Below are positions 1 to 7,871 of a DNA stretch of 64,000 bases, in pieces. The stretch comes from Nocardia jiangxiensis NBRC 101359 (lineage in GTDB: Bacteria; Actinomycetota; Actinomycetes; Mycobacteriales; Mycobacteriaceae): NCBI RefSeq assembly GCF_000308615.1, contig NZ_BAGB01000026.1, positions 52,246 to 116,245 of the forward strand, written 5' to 3'. Under the pieces are notes generated by a model. It had not been told where the DNA came from. It worked only from the letters and a program-made list of their open reading frames with translations, and did no database searches. Each line of letters begins with the position of its first letter. The first letter of the stretch is position 1. A program made the position numbers and the translations under genes.

Positions 1-421
1 TGACCGCAGCGTCGGAACTGATATCGATCACCGTGCCGTCGCAGGCTCGCAGTGCCGGCAGTGCCAGTTGCAGGACCGCCAGCGGTGCGACGACATTGGT
101 CTGCAGCACCGTGGCGAATGCGCCGAGTGGAAGATCCGCGAGGTGCGGCAGCGGGCTCGGGCCCAGAGCGCTGGCATTGTTGAGCACCAGATCGAGCCGA
201 TCGCGCTCGGCGAGTACCGCGGCCAGTCGGGCGCGATGCGCCGGATCGGCCACATCGCCCGGCAGGGCCGTCGCGCCGGTCGCCCGACGCACCTGCTCCA
301 GTGGTTCGGCCCGGCGTGCGGTAATGATCAGATCCCAGCCGCGTTCGGCCAGGACCAGGGCCGTCGCGCGGCCGAATCCCGCCGATGCGCCGGTGATGAG
401 GGCTGTGGAGGTTTCGGACAT
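1..421 (-). CDS. Short-chain dehydrogenase/reductase (SDR), C-terminal part cut by window edge
   Basis: The reverse strand reads open from an ATG at 421 to the window edge, giving the first 140 residues of an SDR oxidoreductase. Visible are the NAD(P)-binding loop TGASAGFG (residues 10-17), a D-V-A-D motif near 56-59 for the adenine ring, NNAS at 81-84 in place of the usual NNAG, and the strand VIDISS with a candidate catalytic serine at 135-136. The YxxxK catalytic pair would lie outside the window. SDRs of this kind reduce or oxidise carbonyl/hydroxyl groups with NAD(P)(H). The substrate cannot be told. It is divergent from the VOC gene at 589, with about 170 bp between them. Confidence 0.85.
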   Translation of the reverse strand, partial: MSETSTALITGASAGFGRATALVLAERGWDLIITARRAEPLEQVRRATGATALPGDVADPAHRARLAAVLAERDRLDLVLNNASALGPSPLPHLADLPLGAFATVLQTNVVAPLAVLQLALPALRACDGTVIDISSDAAV

Positions 422-588
422 GACACCATCGTGAAACCTGAAGCGAACTTCAGGTCAAGGAGAGGATTTCCGCCTACAGTGAACTCTGCCTGATATGTGG
501 CCGGCCGGTGCGACTCGCGGCCGATGAAAATGTTGTCGCGGTGCCGTCTCAACAATGCGAAGTCCCCAACGTCTTCCCAGGAGCCACC

Positions 589-1386
589 ATGACCTACACC
601 TTCAAATCCGGAGATCCCTGCTGGGTCGAGCTGTTCACCTCCGATCCGGAGCGTTCCATCGCCTTCTACGGCGAACTACTCGGCTGGACCGCCGAACAGG
701 CCGGGCCCGAATACGGCGGATACATCACCTTCAGCAAGGACGGCGAACCCGTCGCGGGCGGTATGCGCAACGACGGCTCCTCCGGCGGGCCGGATCAGTG
801 GACGATCTATCTGGCCAGTACCGACGCCGAGGCGACCACCTCGGCCGCGACCGCCAACGGCGGTCGGGTGGTGGTACCCCCGATGCAGGTCGGTGAACTC
901 GGCACGATGGCCGTTCTCGGTGACCCCAGTGGTGCCGGGGTCGGAGTGTGGCAGCCGGGCGGGCATCCGGGATTCGGGGCGCTCGGTGAGGTCAGCGGCG
1001 GTCGGTGGAGCGACCACGTGGGCAACCCGTCCTGGTTCGAACTGCACACTCCCGCCTACGACCAGGCGCTGAAGTTCTATCGCGAGGTCTTCGGCTGGCA
1101 GGACCCGTTCACCGTCTCCGACATCCCGGAATTCCGTTACACCACAATCCATTCGACCAGCCCGATGCTGGGCGGCGTGATGGACTCCGCGGCCTTCCTG
1201 CCCGACGGGTCCCCGGGTGGCTGGCGGGTCTACTTCGGTGTCGAGGATGTCGACGCGTCGGTGAAAACCCTGGTTTCCCTGGGCGGTTCGGTGGAACGCG
1301 AACCCGAGAACTCCCCGTACGGGCGGATGGCCGCCGTGATCGATCCGGGCGGCGTGCGATTCAGCCTGGGCGGCAACAACTCCTGA
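589..1386 (+). CDS. Two-domain VOC/glyoxalase-like protein
   Basis: A 265-residue protein made of two vicinal-oxygen-chelate (glyoxalase/bleomycin-resistance) repeats, about residues 5-120 and 145-262. Each half has the typical WVELFTSDPERSIAFYGELL-like first strand and helix and a GDPSGAGVGVWQ-like closing strand. Length and duplicated layout resemble the mycobacterial protein Rv0577 (CFP32). The in-frame reading extends upstream to 508, but ATG 589 is preferred because AGGAG sits at 579-583 and the protein then begins directly at domain 1. Metal-binding side chains are not obvious in both halves, so enzymatic activity is uncertain. A strong hairpin just after the stop separates it from the convergent DinB-like gene. 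Confidence 0.85.
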   Translation: MTYTFKSGDPCWVELFTSDPERSIAFYGELLGWTAEQAGPEYGGYITFSKDGEPVAGGMRNDGSSGGPDQWTIYLASTDAEATTSAATANGGRVVVPPMQVGELGTMAVLGDPSGAGVGVWQPGGHPGFGALGEVSGGRWSDHVGNPSWFELHTPAYDQALKFYREVFGWQDPFTVSDIPEFRYTTIHSTSPMLGGVMDSAAFLPDGSPGGWRVYFGVEDVDASVKTLVSLGGSVEREPENSPYGRMAAVIDPGGVRFSLGGNNS

Positions 1387-1390
1387 ACCG

Positions 1391-1421
1391 GACGCCGGGC
1401 GTCACCGCGACGTCCGGCGTC
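1391..1421. terminator. Bidirectional hairpin terminator between convergent genes
   Basis: Arms 1391-1403 and 1409-1421 pair over 13 bp with a single G-T wobble around a 5-nt loop. It fills almost all of the 36-bp gap between two convergent stops (1386 and 1423). There is no T tract, as is common for actinobacterial terminators. Confidence 0.75.
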
Positions 1422-1422
1422 A

Positions 1423-1992
1423 CTACAGGCCCACCGCACCGTCGATTCGCTCACGCAGCAGATCGGCATGGCCGTTGTGGCGCGCGTACTCCTCGATCAT
1501 GTGGGCCAGCACCCAGCGCAGCGACACCTTGCCGAGCCCGGGGTCCTCGCCGGTCAGCCCCAGATCGGATGCGGCTGTGGTGAAGCGGTCGGCGAAGGCG
1601 ACCTCGGCCCGCCACGCGCCCCAGGCGGCGGTGATCGATCCGGGATCGGTGTTCGCCCCGTCGAAGTCGTCATCGGGGCGCTCCGCGGAGGTGAACAGCG
1701 GCGGGGCCTTCTCACCGGCGAGCACCCGGCGGAACCAGTGCCGCTCGATATCGGCCAGATGCCGTACCAGTCCCAGTAAGGACAGGGTGGACGGTGCGAC
1801 CGACCGACGGGCCAGTTCGGTGCCCAGACCCGCGCACTTCAGTTCGAGCGTGGCGCGCTGACCGCCCAGTATCTCGGTCAGGACGCTGCGTTCGTCACCG
1901 GTGGTGTGGAGGCGGGTGCGCGGATCGTGTTCGGGGGCAACGAACATCTCGGCCCGTCGGGTATCGGTCGGCGTCTGCCGGGTATCGGCCAC
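1423..1992 (-). CDS. DinB-like (DUF664) four-helix protein
   Basis: A 189-residue member of the DinB/DUF664 (mini-circle protein) superfamily. These are four-helix bundles that often bind a metal through histidines, and many act as thiol-dependent S-transferases. The family features are LLGLVRHLADIERHWFRR in the middle and the C-terminal block with EEYARHNGHADLLRE. GTG 1992 is chosen because AAGGAGG lies 6-8 nt upstream; a longer ATG frame to 2058 lacks such support. The name DinB does not imply DNA polymerase IV. A paralogue with the same end motif lies at 40956-41477. Exact function is unknown. Confidence 0.85.
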   Translation of the reverse strand: MADTRQTPTDTRRAEMFVAPEHDPRTRLHTTGDERSVLTEILGGQRATLELKCAGLGTELARRSVAPSTLSLLGLVRHLADIERHWFRRVLAGEKAPPLFTSAERPDDDFDGANTDPGSITAAWGAWRAEVAFADRFTTAASDLGLTGEDPGLGKVSLRWVLAHMIEEYARHNGHADLLRERIDGAVGL

Positions 1993-2175
1993 ACCCGCCT
2001 CCTTCGCATTGTTCCAGCTGCCCGCACCGGCAAACCTGGGGCTCGACCGATCGGGCACGATCGGGACGATATCGCGTGTGGCGGTTCATCGGAACGTTCG
2101 GCGGCACATCGCTCTCAGCGTACGGAGGAAAACGCCGCCGCGCCGGACAGCAGCCGCGCCGCTATCGGCGGCGGT

Positions 2176-3717
2176 TCATCGGAACATCTGCGCCGCGGCG
2201 GCTGCCGCGGCCGCACGGTCCGTGGCGACCAGGCCGATCCGGGTGCGGCGATCCAGCAGATCGTCCGCGTCGAGTGCGCCCTCGTGGCTGATCGAATACG
2301 CGAATTCGGCGCGCAGCACATCGATTCCGGGGGCCACGGGTGTGGCGAGGTCCGGATCGTCCTGTGCCAGAGCGAGGATCGCGGTCGCCTGGCTGCCGTA
2401 GCGTTCGATGAGCGTCGGCGGCGCGTCCAGACGATCGCGTGCCGCGCCGGATACCGCACCGGTGAGGGGGATTCGCCGGGTCCGGCACGGGCCCGCGGTC
2501 AGGCCCGCATGGGCGACCGCGGCGTCGACCGCGTCCTGCGCCATCTTGCGATAGGTGGTGAGCTTGCCGCCGACGATCGTGATCGGGCCGCCGGGGGAGT
2601 GCAGGACCGCGTGCTCGCGGGAGATGTCGGCGGTGCTGCCCTCGGCGGTGCGCAGCAGCGGGCGCAACCCCGCGAACCGGCCGCGGATATCATTGCGGTG
2701 CAACGGCTCCCGCAGGACCGTGTTGACGGTGTCGAGCAGGAAGTCGATCTCGGCGTCGGTCGGTTCGGGTTCGTCGGGCACCGGACCGGGCGCGTCCTCA
2801 TCGGTCAGACCCAGATACACCCGGCCGTGCGCGGCGGGGAACGCGAAGACGAAACGGCTGGTACTGCCCGGAATCGGCACCGTGAGCGAGGCACTGAGAC
2901 CGCCGAAAGCAGCCGCGTCGAATACCAGGTGGGCGCCGCGACTGGGCCGCAGCTCGATGGAGGGATCCACCCGATCCGCCCACACGCCGGTGGCATTGAT
3001 CACCGAACGCGCTCGGACGGTGAGGGTTTCCCCGGACAGGGCATCGTGCAGCACCGCGGAATCGCCGCTCACCTGCTCGGCCCGGACCCGGGTGAGCACG
3101 CTCGCCCCGTACCCGGCCGCGGTGCGCGCGAGGGTCACCACCAGGCGCGCGTCGTCGACCAGTTGGCCGTCCCAGGCCAGCAGTCCGCCGCGTAATCCGG
3201 CACGGCGCACCGTGGGAGCCAGCCGCAACGCCTCGGCGGCAGCGGCCCGGCGCGAGCGCGGCAGTACCGAGGCCGGAGTTCCGGCGCTGCGCCGCAACAC
3301 GTCTCCGGCCGCGAATCCCGCGCGCACCAGCATCCGCTGTGCCGCACCGATATCCGGCAGCAACGGCACGAGCTGGGGAATCGGCCGGGTCAGATGCGGC
3401 GCGGTCGAGGTGAGCAGGATATGCCGTTCCACGGCGCTCTCGTGTGCGATCCCGACCCCGCCACTGGCCAGATACCGCAGCCCGCCGTGCACCAGCTTGG
3501 AACTCCACCGGCTCGTGCCGAAGGCCAGATCACGCGCCTCCACCAGAACCGTGCGCAGTCCCCGGGAGGCGGCGTCCAACGCCACCCCGGTCCCGGTGAC
3601 CCCGCCGCCGATCACCAGCACGTCGACGACTCCACCGTCGCCGAGTTCCCGCAACTCCCGTTCCCGGCGTGCGGAATTCAGCGCGGAGTCTCCGGGAACT
3701 CTTGCGCTCGAGTTCAT
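2176..3717 (-). CDS. glpD: FAD-dependent glycerol-3-phosphate dehydrogenase
   Basis: A 513-residue flavoprotein oxidising sn-glycerol 3-phosphate to dihydroxyacetone phosphate at the membrane and passing electrons to quinone. The FAD-binding Rossmann motif GGGVTGTG is at residues 37-44, followed by the family signature WSSKLVHGGLRYL. The C-terminal half carries the all-helical DAO-C domain (VDAAVAHAGL onward to ERYGSQA). ATG 3717 starts one base after the stop of the upstream TetR gene, suggesting translational coupling; ATG 3732 is an alternative that would overlap it. Order and strands match M. tuberculosis glpD1 (Rv2249c)-Rv2250c, so the TetR protein probably controls it. Full length; no missing motif seen. 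Confidence 0.93.
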   Translation of the reverse strand: MNSSARVPGDSALNSARRERELRELGDGGVVDVLVIGGGVTGTGVALDAASRGLRTVLVEARDLAFGTSRWSSKLVHGGLRYLASGGVGIAHESAVERHILLTSTAPHLTRPIPQLVPLLPDIGAAQRMLVRAGFAAGDVLRRSAGTPASVLPRSRRAAAAEALRLAPTVRRAGLRGGLLAWDGQLVDDARLVVTLARTAAGYGASVLTRVRAEQVSGDSAVLHDALSGETLTVRARSVINATGVWADRVDPSIELRPSRGAHLVFDAAAFGGLSASLTVPIPGSTSRFVFAFPAAHGRVYLGLTDEDAPGPVPDEPEPTDAEIDFLLDTVNTVLREPLHRNDIRGRFAGLRPLLRTAEGSTADISREHAVLHSPGGPITIVGGKLTTYRKMAQDAVDAAVAHAGLTAGPCRTRRIPLTGAVSGAARDRLDAPPTLIERYGSQATAILALAQDDPDLATPVAPGIDVLRAEFAYSISHEGALDADDLLDRRTRIGLVATDRAAAAAAAAQMFR

Positions 3718-3718
3718 C

Positions 3719-4405
3719 TCACCACTCCACATCTCGGCGGTCGTCGGGCACGAGGTAGCCGTCGAGGGCGCGCGCGAGTTCCGCGTCCAGCCGGGATTCG
3801 GACAGGATGTGTCCGACCATTCCGGCGGATTGGACCGCGGACTGGGACATCAGCAGAACCATGGTGGCCAGTTCGTCCGGATCACCGGGACGCACCGAGC
3901 CGTCGCGCTGGCCCTCCCGGATCAGGGCGGCGAACAACAGGATCAGTTCACGCTGGTTGCGGCCGAGGCGGCCGAAGACGTAGGTCAGCATCAGATCGGT
4001 GTCGGTGCGGAATATCTTGGCGAACAACGGATTCGCGCGAACGATCGACGCCCCGGCCACGACGCCGTCGACCAGGCGGACCCGTGCCGGGCCGCTGCCG
4101 GGCATGGTGCGCCCGACGATCTTGCGCAGTTCCCGCACCAGCAGTTCGGCGAGCAGTGAGCCGGTATCGGGCCAGCGGCGATAGACCGTGGGACGGCTCA
4201 CACCGGCGCGGCGGGCCACCTCGGTCAGCGTGGTGCGGCGGACTCCGAACTCCTCCACGCAGGCGCGGGCGGCGTCCAGGATCGCCAGGTCGATTTCGGA
4301 CGGTTCGTCGCCGGTGCCGGCGACGTCGATTGTCTGCATCGGATCACTTGTCGGGTCGGGCGCGGGCGTCGACGGTCCGCGCGTCGGCTGATTACTGCTT
4401 GACAT
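3719..4405 (-). CDS. TetR-family transcriptional regulator of the glpD/FAD-oxidase region
   Basis: A 228-residue TetR repressor. The N-terminal helix-turn-helix is at about residues 57-80 (TLTEVARRAGVSRPTVYRRW), preceded by a variable 35-residue leader. The C-terminal ligand domain is all-helical. Start at ATG 4405 is the most likely, but ATG 4339 (MQTIDV) is possible; neither has a strong ribosome site. It sits between glpD (same strand, 1-nt gap) and the divergent FAD oxidase (starts 4426), the same arrangement as Rv2249c-Rv2250c-Rv2251. A short inverted repeat ACAT-TCT-ATGT at 4402-4412 covers its start and is a weak operator candidate. Inference: it represses both divergent units in response to a lipid-related ligand. 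Confidence 0.88.
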   Translation of the reverse strand: MSSSNQPTRGPSTPAPDPTSDPMQTIDVAGTGDEPSEIDLAILDAARACVEEFGVRRTTLTEVARRAGVSRPTVYRRWPDTGSLLAELLVRELRKIVGRTMPGSGPARVRLVDGVVAGASIVRANPLFAKIFRTDTDLMLTYVFGRLGRNQRELILLFAALIREGQRDGSVRPGDPDELATMVLLMSQSAVQSAGMVGHILSESRLDAELARALDGYLVPDDRRDVEW

Positions 4406-4425
4406 TCTATGTAAGACTGTAACGC

Positions 4426-6069
4426 ATGGTCGATGAACGGCAGAGCGGGTCTTCTGTGGCAATGCCGGGCGAGTTGTCATCCCGCCCGAGTATGGTGTGG
4501 GACGCCTGGGGCATTCCGTCCGGACATGCGCCGCTCCCGGAGAAGATCCGGACCTTGCTGGTGCAGGTGTTCGGAGTGTCCGGTGAGTCGATGGCGCGTC
4601 GCGATGAGGGCAATGTGCCATTGCGCGCCTCGGCCCTGTCCCAGGCGCAGCTCACAGGGTTGTCCGCGGTGGTCGGCCCGGAGCACGTCCGCACCGACCA
4701 CCGCGCCCGCTTGTTGCGCGCCGGTGGCAAGAGCACCCCGGATCTGCTGCGCCGACGTTCCACGGATCCACAGGACGCACCCGATGCGGTCGTCTTCCCG
4801 GCGGATCACGACGAGGTCCTGGGCGTCCTGAGCTACTGCGCCGAGCGCGGGGTCGCGGTGGTGCCCTTCGGCGGCGGCACGAGCGTCGTCGGCGGGGTGG
4901 ATCCCGCCCGCGACGGCTTCGAAGCCGTTGTCGCCCTGGACCTTCGGCGCCTGTCCGCGATGACGTCGCTGGACGAGGTCAGCCACACCGCGACGCTCGG
5001 AGCCGGACTGACCGGACCGCAGGCCGAGGCGCTGCTCTCGGCGCGCGGCTTCTCCCTCGGGCATTTCCCGCAGAGTTTCGAATTCGCCAGTATCGGCGGT
5101 TTCGCCGCGACCCGCTCGAGCGGACAGGCATCGGCCGGATACGGCCGCTTCGATGACATGATCCAGCATCTGCGGGTCGCGACTCCGCGCGGCACACTGG
5201 ATCTCGGCCGCGCCCCGGCCTCGGCCGCGGGACCCGATCTGCGCGAGCTGTTCTCGGGTTCGGAGGGCGCGCTCGGCGTGATCACCGAGGTCACCCTGCG
5301 GGTGCATCCGGTGCCGGAAACCGTTGCGTATCAAGCCTGGTCGTTTCCGGACTTCGCGACCGGCGCGGCCGCACTGCGCAGCGTGATCCAGACCGGGGCC
5401 GCCCCGACCGTGCTGCGACTGTCCGATGAGGCCGAGACCGGCCTGAATCTGGCCCGCGCGGGCGATATCGGCGGCGCGCCGGTGGCCGGATGTCTCGCGG
5501 TGACCACGTTCGAGGGCACAGCGGCTCATGTCGAGGCACGCAGCGCCGAGGCGCATGCGCTGCTCGCCGCGGCCGGTGGGACCGCGTTGGGCGAACATCC
5601 CGCGCGGGAGTGGGAGCACGGCCGTTTCGCCGCGCCCTACCTGCGGGATGCGCTGCTGGACACCGGAATTCTCTGCGAAACCCTGGAGACCGCGACGAAC
5701 TGGTCCAACCTCGCCGAACTCAAGGCGAAGGTGACTGCGGCGCTGGCCGACTCACTGGGCGGCCAGGGCACCCCGCCACTGGTCATGTGCCATATCTCGC
5801 ACACCTACCCGACCGGCGCCTCGCTGTACTTCACGATCATCGCCAAACAGCTCGACGATCCGATCACCCAGTGGCACACCGCCAAACGAGCGGTCGGCGA
5901 CGCCATCGCCGCCGCCGGGGGAACCATCACCCACCACCACGCCGTCGGCCGGGACCACCGGCCCTGGATGTCCGGAGAGATCGGCGACCTGGGCGTGCAG
6001 GTGTTGCGCGCGGTCAAGCAGACGGTCGACCCCGCCGGAATCCTCAATCCCGGAAAGCTGATCCCGTGA
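4426..6069 (+). CDS. FAD-linked oxidase, alkyl-DHAP-synthase-like
   Basis: A 547-residue flavoenzyme of the vanillyl-alcohol-oxidase/PCMH fold. The FAD-binding half has VVPFGGGTSVVGGV (about 145-158), SIGGFAATRSSGQASAGYG (near 225) and FSGSEGALGVITEVTLRVHP (near 280). The cap half includes HISHTYPTGASLYFT and the end motif VDPAGILNPGKLIP. Similarity is to alkyldihydroxyacetonephosphate synthase-type proteins and to M. tuberculosis Rv2251. Substrate is not proven; an ether-lipid or glycerol-phosphate ester reaction is plausible beside glpD and a lipid kinase. It overlaps the next gene at GTGA, indicating co-translation. Start ATG 4426 lies about 20 bp from the divergent TetR start, so the promoter must overlap coding sequence; ATG 4492 is an alternative. 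Confidence 0.88.
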   Translation: MVDERQSGSSVAMPGELSSRPSMVWDAWGIPSGHAPLPEKIRTLLVQVFGVSGESMARRDEGNVPLRASALSQAQLTGLSAVVGPEHVRTDHRARLLRAGGKSTPDLLRRRSTDPQDAPDAVVFPADHDEVLGVLSYCAERGVAVVPFGGGTSVVGGVDPARDGFEAVVALDLRRLSAMTSLDEVSHTATLGAGLTGPQAEALLSARGFSLGHFPQSFEFASIGGFAATRSSGQASAGYGRFDDMIQHLRVATPRGTLDLGRAPASAAGPDLRELFSGSEGALGVITEVTLRVHPVPETVAYQAWSFPDFATGAAALRSVIQTGAAPTVLRLSDEAETGLNLARAGDIGGAPVAGCLAVTTFEGTAAHVEARSAEAHALLAAAGGTALGEHPAREWEHGRFAAPYLRDALLDTGILCETLETATNWSNLAELKAKVTAALADSLGGQGTPPLVMCHISHTYPTGASLYFTIIAKQLDDPITQWHTAKRAVGDAIAAAGGTITHHHAVGRDHRPWMSGEIGDLGVQVLRAVKQTVDPAGILNPGKLIP

Positions 6070-7049
6070 ACGGATCCACCGGGGTGGGTTCGGTCCTGAT
6101 GGTGACCAATCCGTTGTCGGGTCACGGCAGGGGGCAGGCAGCGGGCGCCGTGGCCGCGGCGCGGTTGCGGGCGCGCGGTGTGACGGTGACCGAGGTGTGC
6201 GGCATCAGTGCCGCGGAATCGGTTCGCCTGGTTCGAGATCGGCTCACCGGCGACGCCGCGCCCGATGTGGTGGTCTGCGCGGGCGGTGACGGACTGGTCT
6301 GCATCACCTTGCAGGCGTTGGCCGGGACCGGTGTTCCGCTGGGCCTGGTGCCCGGCGGCACCGGTAACGATCTGGCTCGCGAACTCGGTGTGCCACAGGA
6401 TGATCCGATCTCCGCGGCCGACATCGTGCTGGGCGGAACGGTGCGCGCCATCGATCTCGGCGCGGCGGATGCCGCGGCTCCCGAGGGCGGGTCATCCGAA
6501 TCCGGCACGGCGGGAATCGGATTCGGCATTCCCGGACCGATCAGATTCGCGACCGTGGCCGGTACCGGATTCGACGCCCGGGTCACCCTGCGCGCCAATC
6601 TGATGCGCTTTCCGAGGGGACGGCTGCGCTACACCTTCGCCGCCGTGCGGGAACTTGCCGGGCGGCTGGCCGTACCCTACCGCCTCGAATTATCGGGCGT
6701 ACCAGGGCAATCGGTGAACTCGGTGGTCGAGACCGAGGCGGTGATGGTCGCGGTGGGCAATACCCGCACCTACGGGGGCGGCATGCTGATCTGCCCCGAC
6801 GCGATGGTCGACGACGGGCTGCTCGAGGTGACCGTGGTCGGTGCGATGTCCCGGCGGGACATGGTGCGCCTGCTTCCCGCGCTGTCCGCGGGAAAGCGCG
6901 TCGACCATCCGGCGCTGAGCCGATATCGCGCGGCCGCCGTCGAACTGCGGGCGCCGGGCGCGCCGGTGACCGCGGACGGTGAACCGGTCGGCATGCTGCC
7001 GACGACCTTCCGTGCGCTGCCCGGCGCCCTGCCGGTACTGGTTCCCTGA
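6066..7049 (+). CDS. dagK: Diacylglycerol kinase (Rv2252-like lipid kinase)
   Basis: A 327-residue DagK/sphingosine-kinase-like protein that phosphorylates diacylglycerol to phosphatidic acid using ATP. The nucleotide-binding part has TNPLSGHGRG (about 14-23), VVCAGGDGLV (about 69-78) and the hallmark GLVPGGTGNDLARELG (about 94-109). The C-terminal beta-sandwich ends in VTADGEPVG. GTG 6066 overlaps the TGA of the FAD oxidase, so the two are translated together. Mycobacterial Rv2252 feeds phosphatidylinositol mannoside synthesis; the same place in lipid recycling is inferred here from conserved order. A serine/glycine-rich insertion near residues 138-158 looks variable. Confidence 0.9.
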   Translation: MNGSTGVGSVLMVTNPLSGHGRGQAAGAVAAARLRARGVTVTEVCGISAAESVRLVRDRLTGDAAPDVVVCAGGDGLVCITLQALAGTGVPLGLVPGGTGNDLARELGVPQDDPISAADIVLGGTVRAIDLGAADAAAPEGGSSESGTAGIGFGIPGPIRFATVAGTGFDARVTLRANLMRFPRGRLRYTFAAVRELAGRLAVPYRLELSGVPGQSVNSVVETEAVMVAVGNTRTYGGGMLICPDAMVDDGLLEVTVVGAMSRRDMVRLLPALSAGKRVDHPALSRYRAAAVELRAPGAPVTADGEPVGMLPTTFRALPGALPVLVP

Positions 7050-7059
7050 CCGGGTTCGG

Positions 7060-7431
7060 CTACCAGATCTGCACCACGGCCAGTTCCGGTCCCGGCTCCA
7101 CAACCAGCGCGACGCGGCCGCCGGGCCTGCCCGCGGCCTCGGTGACGATGCTGGGCAGATCGGCCCGGACGTGATCGCCGCTCCTGGGCAGTTGTGAACC
7201 GCGGCCGATGCCGACGGCGATGGCGTCGGGCGGCAGGGCCTGATCGATCAGCGCGGGGATCGGACCGTTGGCGAACGTCTGCGTCTCGCCGTGGTTCAGC
7301 TCCACCCCGACTCCGCCGGTCCGCGGCACGGTGAACGGGACGACCGCCGCGGCCGATCCGGCGCCGACGCATCCGGCGGCGATACCCGCCGCGGTGGCCA
7401 CGGTGGCCATGACAACAGTCCGAGCACGCAT
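7060..7431 (-). CDS. Small exported protein of unknown function
   Basis: A 123-residue protein with a clear Sec signal: Arg-rich start, hydrophobic stretch VVMATVATAAGIAAG, and probable cleavage around AGSAAA-VV near residue 30. The mature part is about 90 residues with no recognised domain; it contains one GIGRGS turn and ends in VVQIW. ATG 7431 is supported by AGAGGA a few bases upstream; longer in-frame starts would bury the signal peptide. A perfect 8-bp inverted repeat just upstream (7450-7469) is a likely operator. It is convergent with dagK, 10 bp apart. Inference: secreted or periplasmic; function unknown. Confidence 0.75.
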   Translation of the reverse strand: MRARTVVMATVATAAGIAAGCVGAGSAAAVVPFTVPRTGGVGVELNHGETQTFANGPIPALIDQALPPDAIAVGIGRGSQLPRSGDHVRADLPSIVTEAAGRPGGRVALVVEPGPELAVVQIW

Positions 7432-7449
7432 GAGAATCCTCTTTCGTGA

Positions 7450-7469
7450 GTGATCGGCGGTCCGATCAC
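7450..7469. promoter_or_regulatory. Palindromic operator candidate upstream of the exported protein
   Basis: GTGATCGG-CGGT-CCGATCAC is a perfect inverted repeat (8-bp arms, 4-bp centre) ending 18 bp before the ATG at 7431 of the reverse-strand gene. Its size suits a dimeric TetR/MarR-type regulator. No obvious partner regulator lies next to it. Confidence 0.5.
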
Positions 7470-7702
7470 GGCGCGAGCGAATTTCCGGAGCAGGAACAAG
7501 CAGATCTGCACTGTTCGACCCAAGTAGGCCGGATCGCGGGCCGGGCGGCAACTCGAGCGGTGCGCGTCACAGCCCGGGTGCGTGGATACCTGAGGTGCGC
7601 CTGAGTGGCAATCCTGCACGAACACAAAGGATTCGGTGCCGAACCTGAGAATTCGATATGGAAATGGGAATACGGCGCGAATCGGCGGTAACCTGAGTCT
7701 GT

Positions 7703-7745
7703 GGGCGGGGTTTTCGGTGTCCCTCATCCGCCGAAACCCCCGCCC
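7703..7745 (+). other. Strong stem-loop in the valS upstream region
   Basis: Arms 7703-7717 and 7731-7745 pair over 15 bp with one mismatch, around a 13-nt loop. It is not behind any gene stop, so it is not an ordinary terminator. It could act as a leader hairpin if transcription toward valS starts upstream of 7700. No T-box sequence (the AGGGUGG-type element) was found. Confidence 0.5.
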
Positions 7746-7859
7746 TCTCGGGTATCCATACCCCCGTTCGGCACGCGGGCGTGATCGCTGCGGAGCTGCC
7801 TGCGAGCCGATGCGGTACTACTCTGCCGGGGCCGTCGTCCGGGCCTGGACCCAACTCCT

Positions 7860-7865
7860 TAGAAT
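7860..7865 (+). promoter_or_regulatory. -10 element placing the valS transcript start at its GTG
   Basis: TAGAAT lies exactly 6 nt before the GTG at 7872, the spacing expected for a leaderless mRNA, and no Shine-Dalgarno sequence precedes the start. A -35 match is not obvious. Confidence 0.55.
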
Positions 7866-7871
7866 CACACG

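Larger units (their letters stand above)
7432..7871. other. 440-bp divergent intergenic region (exported protein / valS)
   Basis: No gene is supported here. It holds the 7450-7469 palindrome, a strong stem-loop at 7703-7745, a second short palindrome GGGTAT-CC-ATACCC at 7750-7763 and the valS -10 element at 7860-7865. The middle (about 7610-7690) is noticeably more AT-rich than the genes around it. Confidence 0.7.

Noticed and set aside
1423..1992. DNA polymerase IV (dinB)
   Set aside because: The DinB-like superfamily name is shared by accident of nomenclature; the protein is a small four-helix bundle without any polymerase motif.
4402..4412. TetR operator at ACAT-TCT-ATGT
   Set aside because: The 4-bp arms are too short to be convincing and overlap the TetR start codon; kept only as a mention in the TetR entry.
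7432..7871. T-box riboswitch upstream of valS
   Set aside because: No AGGGUGG-type antiterminator sequence or specifier-loop structure could be found, and the promoter seems to start at the GTG. In actinobacteria T-boxes are known mainly at ileS.
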